Below are positions 19,052-29,524 of a DNA stretch of 64,000 nt, in pieces. The translations under genes were made by a program, and so were the position numbers. The notes beneath the pieces are model-generated. The model saw only the letters and a program-made list of their open reading frames with translations, was not told where the DNA came from and ran no database searches. Position 1 is the first letter of the stretch. Each line of letters starts with the position of its first letter. This stretch comes from Thermomonas carbonis (GTDB lineage Bacteria; Pseudomonadota; Gammaproteobacteria; Xanthomonadales; Xanthomonadaceae), in the NCBI RefSeq assembly GCF_014396975.1, contig NZ_CP060719.1:431001-495000 (forward strand), written 5' to 3'.

Positions 19052-21081
19052 TCAGCGCTGAGTGACGCGCATGACCTTCGGGGTCACGAAGATCAGCAAC
19101 TCAGCCTTGGTCTTGGCGCGGCTCTTGTTGCGGAACAGGTTGCCGATCACCGGCAGGTCGCCGAGGAACGGCACCTTGGACAGATCGGTGGAATCGCTGA
19201 ACTCATAGACACCACCGATCACCACGGTCTGGCCATCGTCCACCAACACGGCGGTATTGACCTCGCGCTTGGCGATCTGCGGCACGCTGCCGAAGGTACC
19301 CAAGTCAACAAATCCATCCAGCTCGTCTTTCTTCACATTGAGATTCAGGAACACCCGACCGTCATTGGTGATGGTAGGAGTGACCTTCAACTCAAGCAGC
19401 GCCTCCTTGAAATTCACGGTCGGCACATTGCCACCCTGCCCCCAGACACCGTCAGGTAACCAATTTCGGTACCTTGACGAATGACAGCCTCTTTCTGGTT
19501 GCTGGTGACGATGCGCGGATTGGAAATCACTTCCGCGCGGCCTTGCGTCTGGATCGCCGACAGCTCGATATCAAGCAAATAGCCGGCATTGAGGATTGAC
19601 AATGCCATCGAGCCGGCATTGGCTCCGACAAGGGCCGCGGGCAGGTTGGTCATCAAGCCGCGAGTGATGCTGGATGCGGAGAGGACCGGAGCCGGCAACG
19701 GCGGCTGACCTTCCAGTGCACGCTCCTGGTTTTCCACTTGCCAGTCACGAATCGAGTTCGCATTCGCAATCTGGGTCGCCACATCGGCGTTGCGATTGAC
19801 CGAGTTGGTGCCAAGGTCACCGCTGAAATAGGCATTGTCCTTGCTGCCGCTGATACCGAAGCGTGCGCCCAACTCCCTAGCCACGTTTTCGTTGGCGATC
19901 ACGATGCGGGCTTCGATGACAACCTGATCAACCGGCTTGTCGAGCTGCTGGACCAGGTTGCGGATGTTTGCCACCCGTTGCGGGATATCGATCGCCAGCA
20001 AGGTATTGGTGCGCTTGTCGTAGCTCAGGCTGCCGCGAGGCGACAGGAAACCGCGATCCTGCTGGCCGCCGCCACTGGCACCGCCACCACCACCTCCGCC
20101 GCCGGCACCTTGGCTGCTGAGGCTTTGCTCCGTCAGGAGTTTGGCGATGTCCTCGGCGCTCGCATAGTTGACCGGGATGTACTCGGTCACCGTCTCCGCG
20201 CGATTTTCGAGGTTGATGCGTGCATCTTCCTTGTCCTGCTCGAACTGCGCGATCTCTTTCTGCGGTGCGACCCAGACCACGTTGCCGCTGCGACGCTTGT
20301 CCAGCGACTTGGCCTGCAACACGATGTCCAGCGCCTGATCCCACGGCACATTGATCAGGCGCAGGGTGACATTGCCCTGCACGGTATCGGCGGCCACGAT
20401 GTTGAGGTTGGATTCCTCGGCGATCAACTGCAGGACGGTCCGCACCGGCACATCCTGGAAGTTGAAGGTCACCGGCTTGCCGCTGTAGCGAACCGTTGAT
20501 GCACTGGTGACAGCACCCATCGCGGTAGCACCCATCGCCGGAGCAACCGACTTCGGCTTGGCGACGCCCGCCGTGCTGGCGCGCGGCACGATCTCGACGA
20601 TGTATTCGTTGCCGCTCTGGTAGGCCATCGACTCGAATTCGCCCTGCGTGCCCAGCACGAGTTGCGCGCCGCTGCTGGTGGCACGCGCATCGATACGCTG
20701 CACTGGCGTGGCGAAGTCGGTCACGTTGATCGGGCGCTGCAGGGCCGCTGGCAACTGCGCGTTGCCGATATCGACCACGACGCTGTTACCCATCTTGCGA
20801 AGATCGGGAGCTGCACCCGCGCCGGAGAACCGGAGCACGAGCTTGCCCGAACCGCCATCGCCGCGCTTGAAGTCGATTGCAGCTACCGTGACGGCATCCG
20901 GCGTGCGCTTGGCCGGATCGGCCATCGCTCCAGTGGCGGACTGGCCCATCGCGACCAGCGTGGTGACAGGCAGGGCACTCGCGCCCGCGGCATAGAGGCC
21001 GACGGCAAGCCCGATTGCGCAGGTACCGAGGGAAAGGGGGCGCCGGAGAGGACGCTGTTGCTTGGCGTTGGTGGCGGTCAT
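19052..21081 (-). CDS. pilQ: Type IV pilus secretin PilQ, interrupted by a one-base frameshift
   Basis: Outer-membrane secretin through which the pilus passes. The upstream part (21081 to about 19440) has a signal sequence, AMIN domains and the secretin N0/N1 region; the downstream part (19426-19052) has the secretin beta-barrel end (LELKVTPTITNDGRVFLNL to VTPKVMRVTQR). The first frame ends in a TGA at 19416-19414 after EIGYLTVSGG. One extra G in the five-base G run at 19439-19443 would read SGGQGGNVPTVNFKEA and restore a continuous 676-residue secretin. A glycine-rich low-complexity stretch sits near 20060-20110. The ATG at 21081 follows GGGGAT; a TTG at 21099 overlapping the pilP stop is an alternative. 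As given, the protein would be truncated and non-functional. Confidence 0.9.
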
Positions 21082-21095
21082 CGGTCTATCCCCAA

Positions 21096-21620
21096 TCAAT
21101 TGTCTTCGAGCAAGATGGTCGCCGGCCGTTCGAGCCAGCCACCCGCGCCATCCGGAACAAGTTCGACCAGTTCGACCCGGTCTTCGTTAATGGCGGTCAC
21201 CCGCCCATCGCTTTGCCCAAGGTAGGCACCTGGCTGTACGCGGTAGGTCACCTTGTCGGGGGCCATCACCAGCGCGACCAGATTCTTGCCGTTACCCAGC
21301 GTGCCGACCATGTCGAAGCTGTCGAGCGGGAACTGCTCGAGTGTCTGCTTGCGCCGGCCAGCATCCGGACGGGGGCCGCTGCCCTCGCCACCGTTGAACA
21401 TTTCGCTGAAGGGGTCGCGCAGATTCTGCGCGTCGTACTCGAAGGTCTCGAACTGCTGCATCACCGGCAGTGGATCAAGCGGCGGTGCGGGTTTCGCCCT
21501 GACTTCGGCAACCCAATTCTCGAGATCGCCCTTGCTGCCGCCACAGGCCGCCAGTGCGGTCGCCAACGCTGCGATGCCGGCCCAGCGGCTACTCTCGCGA
21601 AAGTATCCTTTCATGCGCAT
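21096..21620 (-). CDS. pilP: Type IV pilus inner-membrane lipoprotein PilP
   Basis: 174 residues. Signal peptide with lipobox LAAC (Cys26), a proline-rich linker containing KPAPPLDPLP, and a C-terminal HR-type beta domain (DMVGTLGNGKNLVALV ... VQPGAYLGQSDGRV). PilP links the PilN/PilO inner-membrane platform to the PilQ secretin. It starts only one base after the pilO stop. Confidence 0.94.
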   Translation of the reverse strand: MRMKGYFRESSRWAGIAALATALAACGGSKGDLENWVAEVRAKPAPPLDPLPVMQQFETFEYDAQNLRDPFSEMFNGGEGSGPRPDAGRRKQTLEQFPLDSFDMVGTLGNGKNLVALVMAPDKVTYRVQPGAYLGQSDGRVTAINEDRVELVELVPDGAGGWLERPATILLEDN

Positions 21621-21621
21621 G

Positions 21622-22311
21622 TCAGACCCCTCCCTTGGCGGGCGTCGCTGCCGGCGCGGGCGCTGCCGCTGCAGGCGCGGCTGTCTCGTCTTCGTCGAGG
21701 TATCGGTACGTCTTCACGGTTCCTGCCAGCTCAAGCGGACTGTTAGGCCCGATCCGGGCATTCGGGTTGGTCTTGACGTCTTTGGGCTGCAGCGAGATGT
21801 CATGCATGGTCATGATGACCACACGCGGCAGCGAAGCGACGCCGCTGACAAAGGCACCGAACTGGTGATAAGTCCCCACCATGCGAAGTGCGATCGGCTT
21901 CTCGGCGTAAAACTCCTTCTTGGTCTCGCCAGCGGGCTGGAACAGCTCGTTCTGGATGCCCGTCGCCAAGGCAGTCTGCGAGATGTCCACGATCAGATCC
22001 GGCATCTCGGTCTTGCTGGGCAGCTGGCGCAGCATCTGTTGCAGCTGCTGCTCCATCTGCGCCAGTTGCTGTTTGAGCGGCTCCAGATTGGAGGCCCGTC
22101 CCTGCTTGTTCTCGAATTCGGTACGCAGCTCGGTTTCCTGGCCTTCCAGCTTCTCGAGCTCGGCCTGCTTGCCGCGAACGAACAACCACCATCCCAACAG
22201 GATGATGATCAAGGCCAGAATCACGCAGAACCCCATCTGTGCTTGGCGAGGCCAGCCACCGATGTTGTTGATGTCCAGTTCTTTCAGGTTGATTTTCTTG
22301 TTGGTGCTCAC
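21622..22311 (-). CDS. pilO: Type IV pilus assembly protein PilO
   Basis: 229 residues. Short cytoplasmic N-terminus (KKINLKELDINNIGGWP), one transmembrane helix at about 28-46, a long periplasmic coiled coil (about 50-100) and a ferredoxin-like domain. It forms a heterodimer with PilN and binds PilP. The C-terminal tail is Ala/Pro-rich. The start overlaps the pilN stop by four bases. Confidence 0.94.
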   Translation of the reverse strand: MSTNKKINLKELDINNIGGWPRQAQMGFCVILALIIILLGWWLFVRGKQAELEKLEGQETELRTEFENKQGRASNLEPLKQQLAQMEQQLQQMLRQLPSKTEMPDLIVDISQTALATGIQNELFQPAGETKKEFYAEKPIALRMVGTYHQFGAFVSGVASLPRVVIMTMHDISLQPKDVKTNPNARIGPNSPLELAGTVKTYRYLDEDETAAPAAAAPAPAATPAKGGV

Positions 22312-22936
22312 GGGGCGGCTCCTCCTGCGGCAGGCGCGGCTGCCGCAGCGGCAGGCACAGTGGCCTCACCACCCTCGCCTTCTTCCTTCGGCGCGTTCGG
22401 ATTGGCCAACGTGACCTTGAGGGTGAACTCGTACGGCAACCCGGGGTTTGCTCCCTTCGCCTCGATGATGTTGAGATCCGGCTTGGTCATCCAACCCGAG
22501 CTTTCGAGGGTGCGCATGTAGGTGGACACTCGCGCATTGGATTGCGAGCGACCGCTCAAAGTGAGGATGTCGCCCTCCTGCTTGATCGCGGTAAGCGTCA
22601 CGCCATCCGGGATGGTGCGCACCAGCGAATCGAACAGGTGAACCATCTGCGAGCGATTGGACTGCAGTTGCTCGATGACTTCCTTGCGCGCCAGCAGCTT
22701 GGACTTCTTCTGGTCGAGCTCTTCGATTTCCTTGATCTGCGTGTCGACCTTGGCGATCTCGGCGCGCAGGTATTCGTTGCGTCCGTTCTGACTGCTGATC
22801 CGCCCGTTGTAGAGACTCACAATCAGGAAGGCGACCAGGATGCCTGCCAACGCCGACAAGCCCAGCATGCCGGCGAATTCCTTCTGCCGGGACTTGCGGC
22901 GCTCGGCGCGCCACGGAAGGAGATTGATCCGTGCCA

Positions 22937-22937
<1 letters not shown>
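22308..22937 (-). CDS. pilN: Type IV pilus assembly protein PilN
   Basis: 209 residues from the ATG at 22937, which shares one base with the pilM stop (TGATG). The N-terminus MARINLLPWR is the conserved PilM-binding motif (INLLPWR), followed by a helix at about 22-42, a coiled coil and a periplasmic domain. The Ala-rich tail (AAAAAPAAGGAAP) is low complexity. It connects cytosolic PilM to periplasmic PilO/PilP. Confidence 0.95.
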
Positions 22938-24019
<1,082 letters not shown>

Positions 24020-24045
24020 TTACGCGCACTAGGTGCTGCAGTACA

Positions 24046-24074
24046 TGAATAACGGACTTTTCACGATATGGCAA
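24046..24074 (-). promoter_or_regulatory. Sigma-70 promoter for pilMNOPQ
   Basis: On the minus strand TTGCCA (24074-24069) and TATTCA (24051-24046) are separated by exactly 17 bases. The predicted start lies about 45 bases before the pilM GTG. Found by eye only. Confidence 0.55.
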
Positions 24075-24235
24075 CCGGCCCCTTGGTTCCCACCCCGCAA
24101 ACACCCTCTCCACCGCACCCGGCACCCGGGTTAACGGAAGCCTTGGGGGAAACCGGTCGCCCCCTGTAGGCCCGGCATCACGAATGCCTACTCTATACTC
24201 CGCGGCCTGCTCGGCTGCAATCGGAATTCGCCCCA

Positions 24236-26748
24236 ATGCCCCGCCTCCCCCGCATGCTGCGCTGGTTTTTGCTGGGCGTGGTCGCACTTTGCCTGATCGG
24301 AATGCTGTCGGTCGGTATCCTGATCTACGTGGTCAGCGCGCGCTTGCCGGACGTGCAGAGCCTGCGCAACACCGAGCTGCAGGAACCGCTGTACGTCTAT
24401 GCCGCCGATGGCCGGCTGATGGGCCTGTTCGGCGAAATGCGCCGCTATCCGGTGGATATCGCCAAGGTCCCGGCGCGGGTGAAGCAGGCTTTCCTGGCCG
24501 CCGAGGACGCCAATTTCTACGAACACAACGGCATCGACGTCAACGGCGTGGCCCGAGCCGTATGGCTGCTGGCCAAGACCGGCGGACAGGAACGCGTGGC
24601 CGGTGGGTCGACCATCACCCAGCAAGTCGCCAAGCAGTTCTTCCTGAGTTCCGAGTACAGCTTCCGTCGCAAGTTCGCGGAGATGCTGCTGGCGATGAAG
24701 ATGGAGCGCGAACTCGGCAAGGACGAGATCTTCGAGCTTTACCTCAACAAGAGTTTCTTCGGCAATCGCGCTTACGGCGTGGCTGCCGCGGCCGAGTTCT
24801 ATTACGGCAAGACCCTGGACCAACTGACCCTGGACGAAGCCGCCACCCTGGCCGGCATCCCCAAGTTCCCGTCCAGCGGCAACCCGCTGAGCAACCCGGA
24901 ACGCGCGCGGATCCGTCGCGACAACTACATCCTGCCGCGCATGGCCGAACTCGGCCATGTCAGCAGGGCCGACGCCGACGCAGCCCGCGCGGTGCCGATG
25001 CACGCCAGCCCGCACGAACGCCAGATTGAGGTCTATGCGCCCTACGTGGCGGAAATGGTGCGCCAGCAGATGATCGAGCGCTTCGGCGGCGACGTGCTCA
25101 CCAAGGGCTACCACGTCACCACCACCATCGATCCGTCGCTGCAAGCGGCGGCCGACAAGGCGGTACTCGACGGTTTGCGCGTCTATGACCACCGCCACGG
25201 CTGGCGCAAGCCGGAACAGGGCGTCGAGATCCCGGCGGGCGCGGACAGCGCCGCCATCGCCAGTCTGTTGCGCGGCACGCCGCCGCAGGGCGGCCTGCTG
25301 CCCGCGGTGGTGACCGGCAGCGAAGGGGCCAGTTGCGCGTGGTGCTGGCCGACGCCAGTGAGCTGAGCCTCAGTGGCAGCGCGATTTCGTGGACCGGCAA
25401 GTCGGCGGCGGGACTGGCCCAGCGCGGCGACGTGGTGCGCGTGCGCCGATTGCCTACTGACAAGCCCGATGCCGCCCCGCAATGGGCGATCGACCAGTTG
25501 CCGCGCGGCCAGGCCGCATTGGTCTCGCTGGATGCCGACAACGGCGCGATCCGCGCATTGGTCGGCGGCTTCAGCTTCGCCGGCAACAAGTTCAACCGCG
25601 CTACCCAGGCCCGCCGGCAGCCGGGTTCCAGCTTCAAGCCGTTCGTGTATGCGGCGGCGTTCGAGCGCGGCTTCAATCCGGCCTCGATCGTGCTGGATGC
25701 CCCGGTGGTGTTCAAGGATCGCCGCGGGCACATGTGGCGCCCGCAGAACGACAGCGGCAATTTCGCCGGCCCGATGCGCGTGCGCGAGGCCCTTGTACAG
25801 TCGCGCAACCTGGTGTCGGTGCGCCTGCTCGATGCGATCGGGGTGGAATACGCCCGGCGCTACATCAGCCATTTCGGCTTCGATGAAGCCAGCTTGCCGC
25901 CAAATCTGTCGATGTCACTGGGCACCGCCTCGCTGACCCCGCTGTCGGTGGCCCGCGGCTACACCGCGTTCGCGAATGGCGGCTTCCTGACCACGCCTTG
26001 GGTCATCGCCCGGGTGCGCGACCGCGATGGCAAGGATGTCTTCACCGAAAAGCCGCCAACCGCCTGCCCCGGTTGCGCGGTGACCACGATCCCGGGCCAG
26101 GCTGCGCCCGTGGCCGCGCCGTCGAAGGTGGACGGATTCGACCTCGGCCCGGCTGCAGGCACCGCGACAGCCACGCCTGCCGTCACGACGGCCAGCACCG
26201 GCAAGCAGCCCGAAGCGCAACGCCCGCGCGAGCCCAAACCCATCGATCCCGAAATGGTCGTCGCCCCGCGCGCGATCGACCCCCGCGTGGCCTGGCAGCT
26301 GCAGTCAATGATGCGCGACGTGGTCAAGCGCGGCACCGCGACCGATGCCAAGGTGCTCGGCCGCGAGGACGTCGGCGGCAAGACCGGTTCCACCAACAAC
26401 CACCGCGACGCCTGGTTCTCGGGTTTTGGCGGCCCGGTAGTAACCACGGTGTGGGTCGGCCGCGACGATTTCCGTTCGCTCGGCTACCGCGAATACGGCG
26501 GCAAGGCCGCGTTGCCGATCTGGATCAGCTACATGAAGACCGCGCTGAAGGATCAGCCCGAGCGCAACCTCGACCCGCCCGACGGCATGGTCAAGGTCGG
26601 CGTGGGTGCGAACGGCCGCTTGTTGCCCGCCGGTGGCGGGATCACCGAATGGGTGAAAGTCGAGGACCTGGAGCGCATGGAAACAGACTTAGGACCCGAA
26701 GAAGATCCGAACGCGCAACCCGCGGAAGAAGCCTTCGACATCTTCTGA
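24236..26748 (+). CDS. mrcA: Class A penicillin-binding protein 1A, interrupted by a one-base frameshift
   Basis: Bifunctional peptidoglycan synthase: glycosyltransferase then transpeptidase. The 5' part (to the stop at 25366) has a transmembrane anchor at about 11-33 and the GT51 motif [12 protein letters not shown] with catalytic Glu90, then GSTITQQ and KFPSSGNP. The 3' part has the transpeptidase motifs SSFK (Ser465), SRN and KTGST. The two parts are in different frames. One more G in the GGGG at 25325-25328 would join TGSEGG to [11 protein letters not shown] and restore about 837 residues. As given, the transpeptidase would be lost. Divergent from pilM, a common xanthomonad arrangement. 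Confidence 0.9.
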
Positions 26749-26813
26749 TCGGCGCGATGGCGGGGTCACACCCGCTCGGCTACAGTCCGGGCAGGCCATC
26801 CCGGGATTGCGCG

Positions 26814-27482
26814 ATGCCGAACAGCCGCCAGCCCCCCGATTCCCATGCGCACATGCATGCGCAGACCCGCACCCGCGAACGCCGTCAGCGGCTTGCCCAC
26901 GAAGCCGCACGACTGATGGCCGAGGGCGGCATCCGCGACTACCACCAGGCCAAGCTCAAGGCCGCGCAGCGACTCGGCATCCACGACGATGCCTCGCTGC
27001 CGCGCAACCGCGAGATCGAGGACGCCCTGCGCGAATACCAGCGCCTGTTCGCCAGCAGCGGGCAGCCGGTCGAACTGCGCCGCCGGCGCGAGGCCGCGCT
27101 GCGGGCGCTGGACTTCTTCCGCCAATTCGATCCGCGCCTGGTCGGCACCGTACTGGACGGCACCGCCGACGCCAATGCCGCCGTCGCCCTGCACCTGCAC
27201 GACGACGATGCCGATGCGGTCCCGCGCTGGCTGGAGGAACACGGCGTACCGGCGGAAGCGCGCAGCCGCCACCTGCGCCTGGACCGCGACCGCGAGGGCG
27301 ACTTCCCGGTCTGGCTGTTCAGCGCGGAAGGACTGAGCTTCGACGTTACCGTACTGCCCGCCGACGTACTGCGCCAGGCACCGCTGTCTAGCGTCGACGC
27401 AAAGCCGATGCGCCGCGCGTCGGCATCGCAACTGCAGGCGCTGCTGGCCGAGGACGAGATCGCCGGCTACGAAGATTCGTAA
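26814..27482 (+). CDS. Conserved hypothetical protein next to PBP1a
   Basis: 222 residues from the ATG at 26814. The N-terminal third is basic and helical (RERRQRLAHEAARLMAEGG, then AAQRLGIHDDASLPRNREIE). The second half alternates beta and helix with DPRLVGTVLDGTADANAAV and LHLHDDDAD, resembling a small nucleotidyltransferase fold in which GTVLDG would be the nucleotide loop; this is a weak inference. No signal peptide, so cytosolic. It follows the PBP1a gene by 65 bases on the same strand, which may mean co-transcription. Confidence 0.7.
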   Translation: MPNSRQPPDSHAHMHAQTRTRERRQRLAHEAARLMAEGGIRDYHQAKLKAAQRLGIHDDASLPRNREIEDALREYQRLFASSGQPVELRRRREAALRALDFFRQFDPRLVGTVLDGTADANAAVALHLHDDDADAVPRWLEEHGVPAEARSRHLRLDRDREGDFPVWLFSAEGLSFDVTVLPADVLRQAPLSSVDAKPMRRASASQLQALLAEDEIAGYEDS

Positions 27483-27493
27483 GCGCGTCCCCG

Positions 27494-27546
27494 CAGGAGG
27501 GGCTTCAACCGCGAACGCCTGGCATCGAGGCTGAAAGCCCCTGCCA
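27494..27546. repeat. REP-like imperfect palindrome
   Basis: Arms GCAGGAGGGGCTTCA and TGAAAGCCCCTGC are inverted around a 25-base centre with CGCGAACGCC and GGCATCGAG. Palindromes ending in a GGGGCTT-type arm are widespread extragenic repeats in Xanthomonadaceae. Only this copy is in the window. Confidence 0.55.
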
Positions 27547-27565
27547 GTACCCGCATTGCCCGCAA

Positions 27566-27598
27566 ACGGAAACGCCCCGCACCGCGGGGCGTTTCCGT
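27566..27598. terminator. Bidirectional terminator between the hypothetical gene and gltA
   Basis: A perfect 15-bp stem (ACGGAAACGCCCCGC and its complement) with a three-base loop, 18 bases past the gltA stop on the minus strand and in a convergent intergenic region. It can serve either direction. Confidence 0.85.
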
Positions 27599-27616
27599 CG
27601 AATCGAGCCGACGCGA

Positions 27617-28906
27617 TCAGCGCCCGTTGATGCCCACGTAATCGCGGGTCGGCGCGCCGGTGTATATCTGGCGCGGACGACCGATGCGGTTCTCCGGATC
27701 CTCCTGCTGCTCCAGCCAGTGGCTGACCCAGCCGGCGGTGCGGGCGATCGCGAACATCACGGTGAACATCTCGGTGGGGATGCCCAGCGCCTTGTAGATG
27801 ATGCCGCTGTAGAAATCGACGTTCGGGTAAAGCTTGCGCTGGACGAAGTACTCGTCCTGCAGCGCCGCCTCTTCCAGGCGCACCGCCACTTCCAGCAGCG
27901 GGTCATCGACGTTGAGCGCACCCAAGACCTCGTGGGTCATCTTGCGCACCAGCGCCGCGCGCGGGTCGTAGTTCTTGTAGACGCGGTGGCCGAAGCCCAT
28001 CAGGCGGAAGCCCGACTCCTTGTCCTTGGCCTTGTCGATCGCCGACTTCACGTTCTCCGGGCGGCCGATCTCGGCCAGCATCTTCAGCACCGCCTCGTTG
28101 GCGCCACCATGCGCCGGACCCCACAGTGCAGCCACGCCGGCAGCCACGCTCACGTAAGGATTTGCGCCGGTGGAACCGACCAGGCGCACGGTCGAGGTCG
28201 ACGCGTTCTGCTCGTGGTCGGCATGCAGGATGAACAGCAGGTCCATCGCCTTCGCGGCGACCGGATTCAGCTCCAGCGGCTCGCTCGGCACTTCCATCAT
28301 CATGTGCAGGAAGCGGGTGGTGTAGTCGAGGTTGTTGCGCGGATAGCGGATCGGCCAGCCGATCGAATAACGATGGCAGGCGGCGGCGATCGTCGGCACC
28401 TTGGCGATCAGGCGGATCGCGGCCAGCCGGCGCTGTTCCGGGTCCTCGAGGTCGAGGTCGTTGTGGTAGAAGCTGGCCAGCGAACCGAGCATGCCGGTCA
28501 GCATCGCCATCGGGTGGGCGTCGTGGCGGAAGCCGTACAGGAAGGTGCGGAAGGCCTCGTGCATCATCGTGTGATGCGTGACCTCGTGCTCGAACTTGCC
28601 GAGCTCGCCTTGGGTCGGCAGTTCGCCGTGCATCAGCAGGTAGGCGACCTCGGTGAAGGTCGACTTCTCGGCCAGTTGTTCGATCGGGTAACCGCGATAC
28701 AGCAGCACGCCGGCATCGCCGTCGATGTAGGTGATCGCCGACTTGCAGCTGGCAGTGGCACCGAAGCCCGGGTCGTAGGTGAAGCAGCCGGTTTCCTTCG
28801 GCAGCTTGGCAATATCGATGCAGGGCTGGCCCAGGGTCGGGTGCAGCACGGGCATGGCGACGGATTTGTCGCCCGCGGTCAGGGTGATCTGCTCAAGTTC
28901 AGGCAC
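27617..28906 (-). CDS. gltA: Citrate synthase
   Basis: 429 residues from a GTG at 28906 preceded by GGAG; upstream codons are not conserved. It condenses acetyl-CoA and oxaloacetate to citrate, the entry step of the TCA cycle. Active-site regions are visible: [21 protein letters not shown], and PNVDFYSG with the catalytic aspartate. The length and N-terminal beta domain ([21 protein letters not shown]) are those of the hexameric, NADH-sensitive Gram-negative type. Monocistronic, with a strong terminator behind it. Confidence 0.96.
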   Translation of the reverse strand: MPELEQITLTAGDKSVAMPVLHPTLGQPCIDIAKLPKETGCFTYDPGFGATASCKSAITYIDGDAGVLLYRGYPIEQLAEKSTFTEVAYLLMHGELPTQGELGKFEHEVTHHTMMHEAFRTFLYGFRHDAHPMAMLTGMLGSLASFYHNDLDLEDPEQRRLAAIRLIAKVPTIAAACHRYSIGWPIRYPRNNLDYTTRFLHMMMEVPSEPLELNPVAAKAMDLLFILHADHEQNASTSTVRLVGSTGANPYVSVAAGVAALWGPAHGGANEAVLKMLAEIGRPENVKSAIDKAKDKESGFRLMGFGHRVYKNYDPRAALVRKMTHEVLGALNVDDPLLEVAVRLEEAALQDEYFVQRKLYPNVDFYSGIIYKALGIPTEMFTVMFAIARTAGWVSHWLEQQEDPENRIGRPRQIYTGAPTRDYVGINGR

Positions 28907-29058
28907 GACGCAACTCCAGTGGGGTATGCGCGTCGCCGGCCCGCAGGCCATGCGCCTGCGCATGGGGAACCGAAATTATCGCACAGGCCATCCGGACCAG
29001 GCCCCGGACGAAAGTCGCAGATCGTGGCCCGGCAGCACTTCCGGACCGCCCACAGCGA

Positions 29059-29083
29059 AACGGCCACCGCAAGGGTGGCCGTT
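29059..29083 (-). terminator. Terminator hairpin after rpmE2
   Basis: AACGGCCACC pairs perfectly with GGTGGCCGTT around a five-base loop, 22 bases beyond the rpmE2 stop. Bases after the stem on the minus strand are CGCTGTG, so there is little T tract. Confidence 0.65.
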
Positions 29084-29105
29084 CGTCAACGCATGGCGCG
29101 GACGC

Positions 29106-29348
29106 TTACTTGCCGTAGCGCTTGCGGAATTTGTCGACGCGGCCGCTGGTGTCGATCAGCTTGTTCTGGCCGGTGTAGAACGGGTGCGACGACGACGACA
29201 CTTCCACCTTGATCAGCGGGTATTCGTTGCCGTCTTCCCACTTCACGGTGTCCTTGGAGGCCAGCGTCGAGCGGGTCAGGATCTTGAAATCGGAGGTCAC
29301 GTCCTGGAAGACGACGTCACGGTATTCGGGGTGGATGCCGGCTTTCAT
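29106..29348 (-). CDS. rpmE2: 50S ribosomal protein L31 type B
   Basis: 80 residues, [16 protein letters not shown] to DKFRKRYGK. This is the C-minus (type B) form, lacking the zinc-binding CxxC pair of type A L31. In many bacteria the C-minus copy replaces the zinc form when zinc is scarce. I see no clear Zur box, and the strong promoter just upstream suggests constitutive expression. Confidence 0.95.
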   Translation of the reverse strand: MKAGIHPEYRDVVFQDVTSDFKILTRSTLASKDTVKWEDGNEYPLIKVEVSSSSHPFYTGQNKLIDTSGRVDKFRKRYGK

Positions 29349-29386
29349 GGATTGAACCTGTGTATTGGAGCGGGACAGAGCCGCGC

Positions 29387-29416
29387 ATTATAGCGACCTG
29401 GCGGATTTTGGCGCAA
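29387..29416 (-). promoter_or_regulatory. Sigma-70 promoter for rpmE2
   Basis: Perfect -10 TATAAT (29392-29387) with -35 TTGCGC (29416-29411) at 18-base spacing on the minus strand, giving a leader of about 35 bases. Confidence 0.65.
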
Positions 29417-29448
29417 GCATCGGCCGATCTGGGTTGCCATGTGGCCGC

Positions 29449-29515
29449 AGCGAGGCTGCCGGGTACTCGCTACGCTGCTCGAAATGCCGCTGCGCGAATA
29501 CCCGGCAGGCTCGCT
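29449..29515. repeat. Long inverted repeat behind the nucleoside hydrolase gene
   Basis: Two 21-base arms at 29449-29469 and 29495-29515, containing GCTGCCGGGTA and TACCCGGCAG, match at 19 of 21 positions across a 25-base loop. It starts 10 bases after the nucleoside hydrolase stop codon, so it may act as a terminator, but its length suggests a REP-type or MITE-like element. Confidence 0.6.
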
Positions 29516-29524
29516 GTCCCGGCG

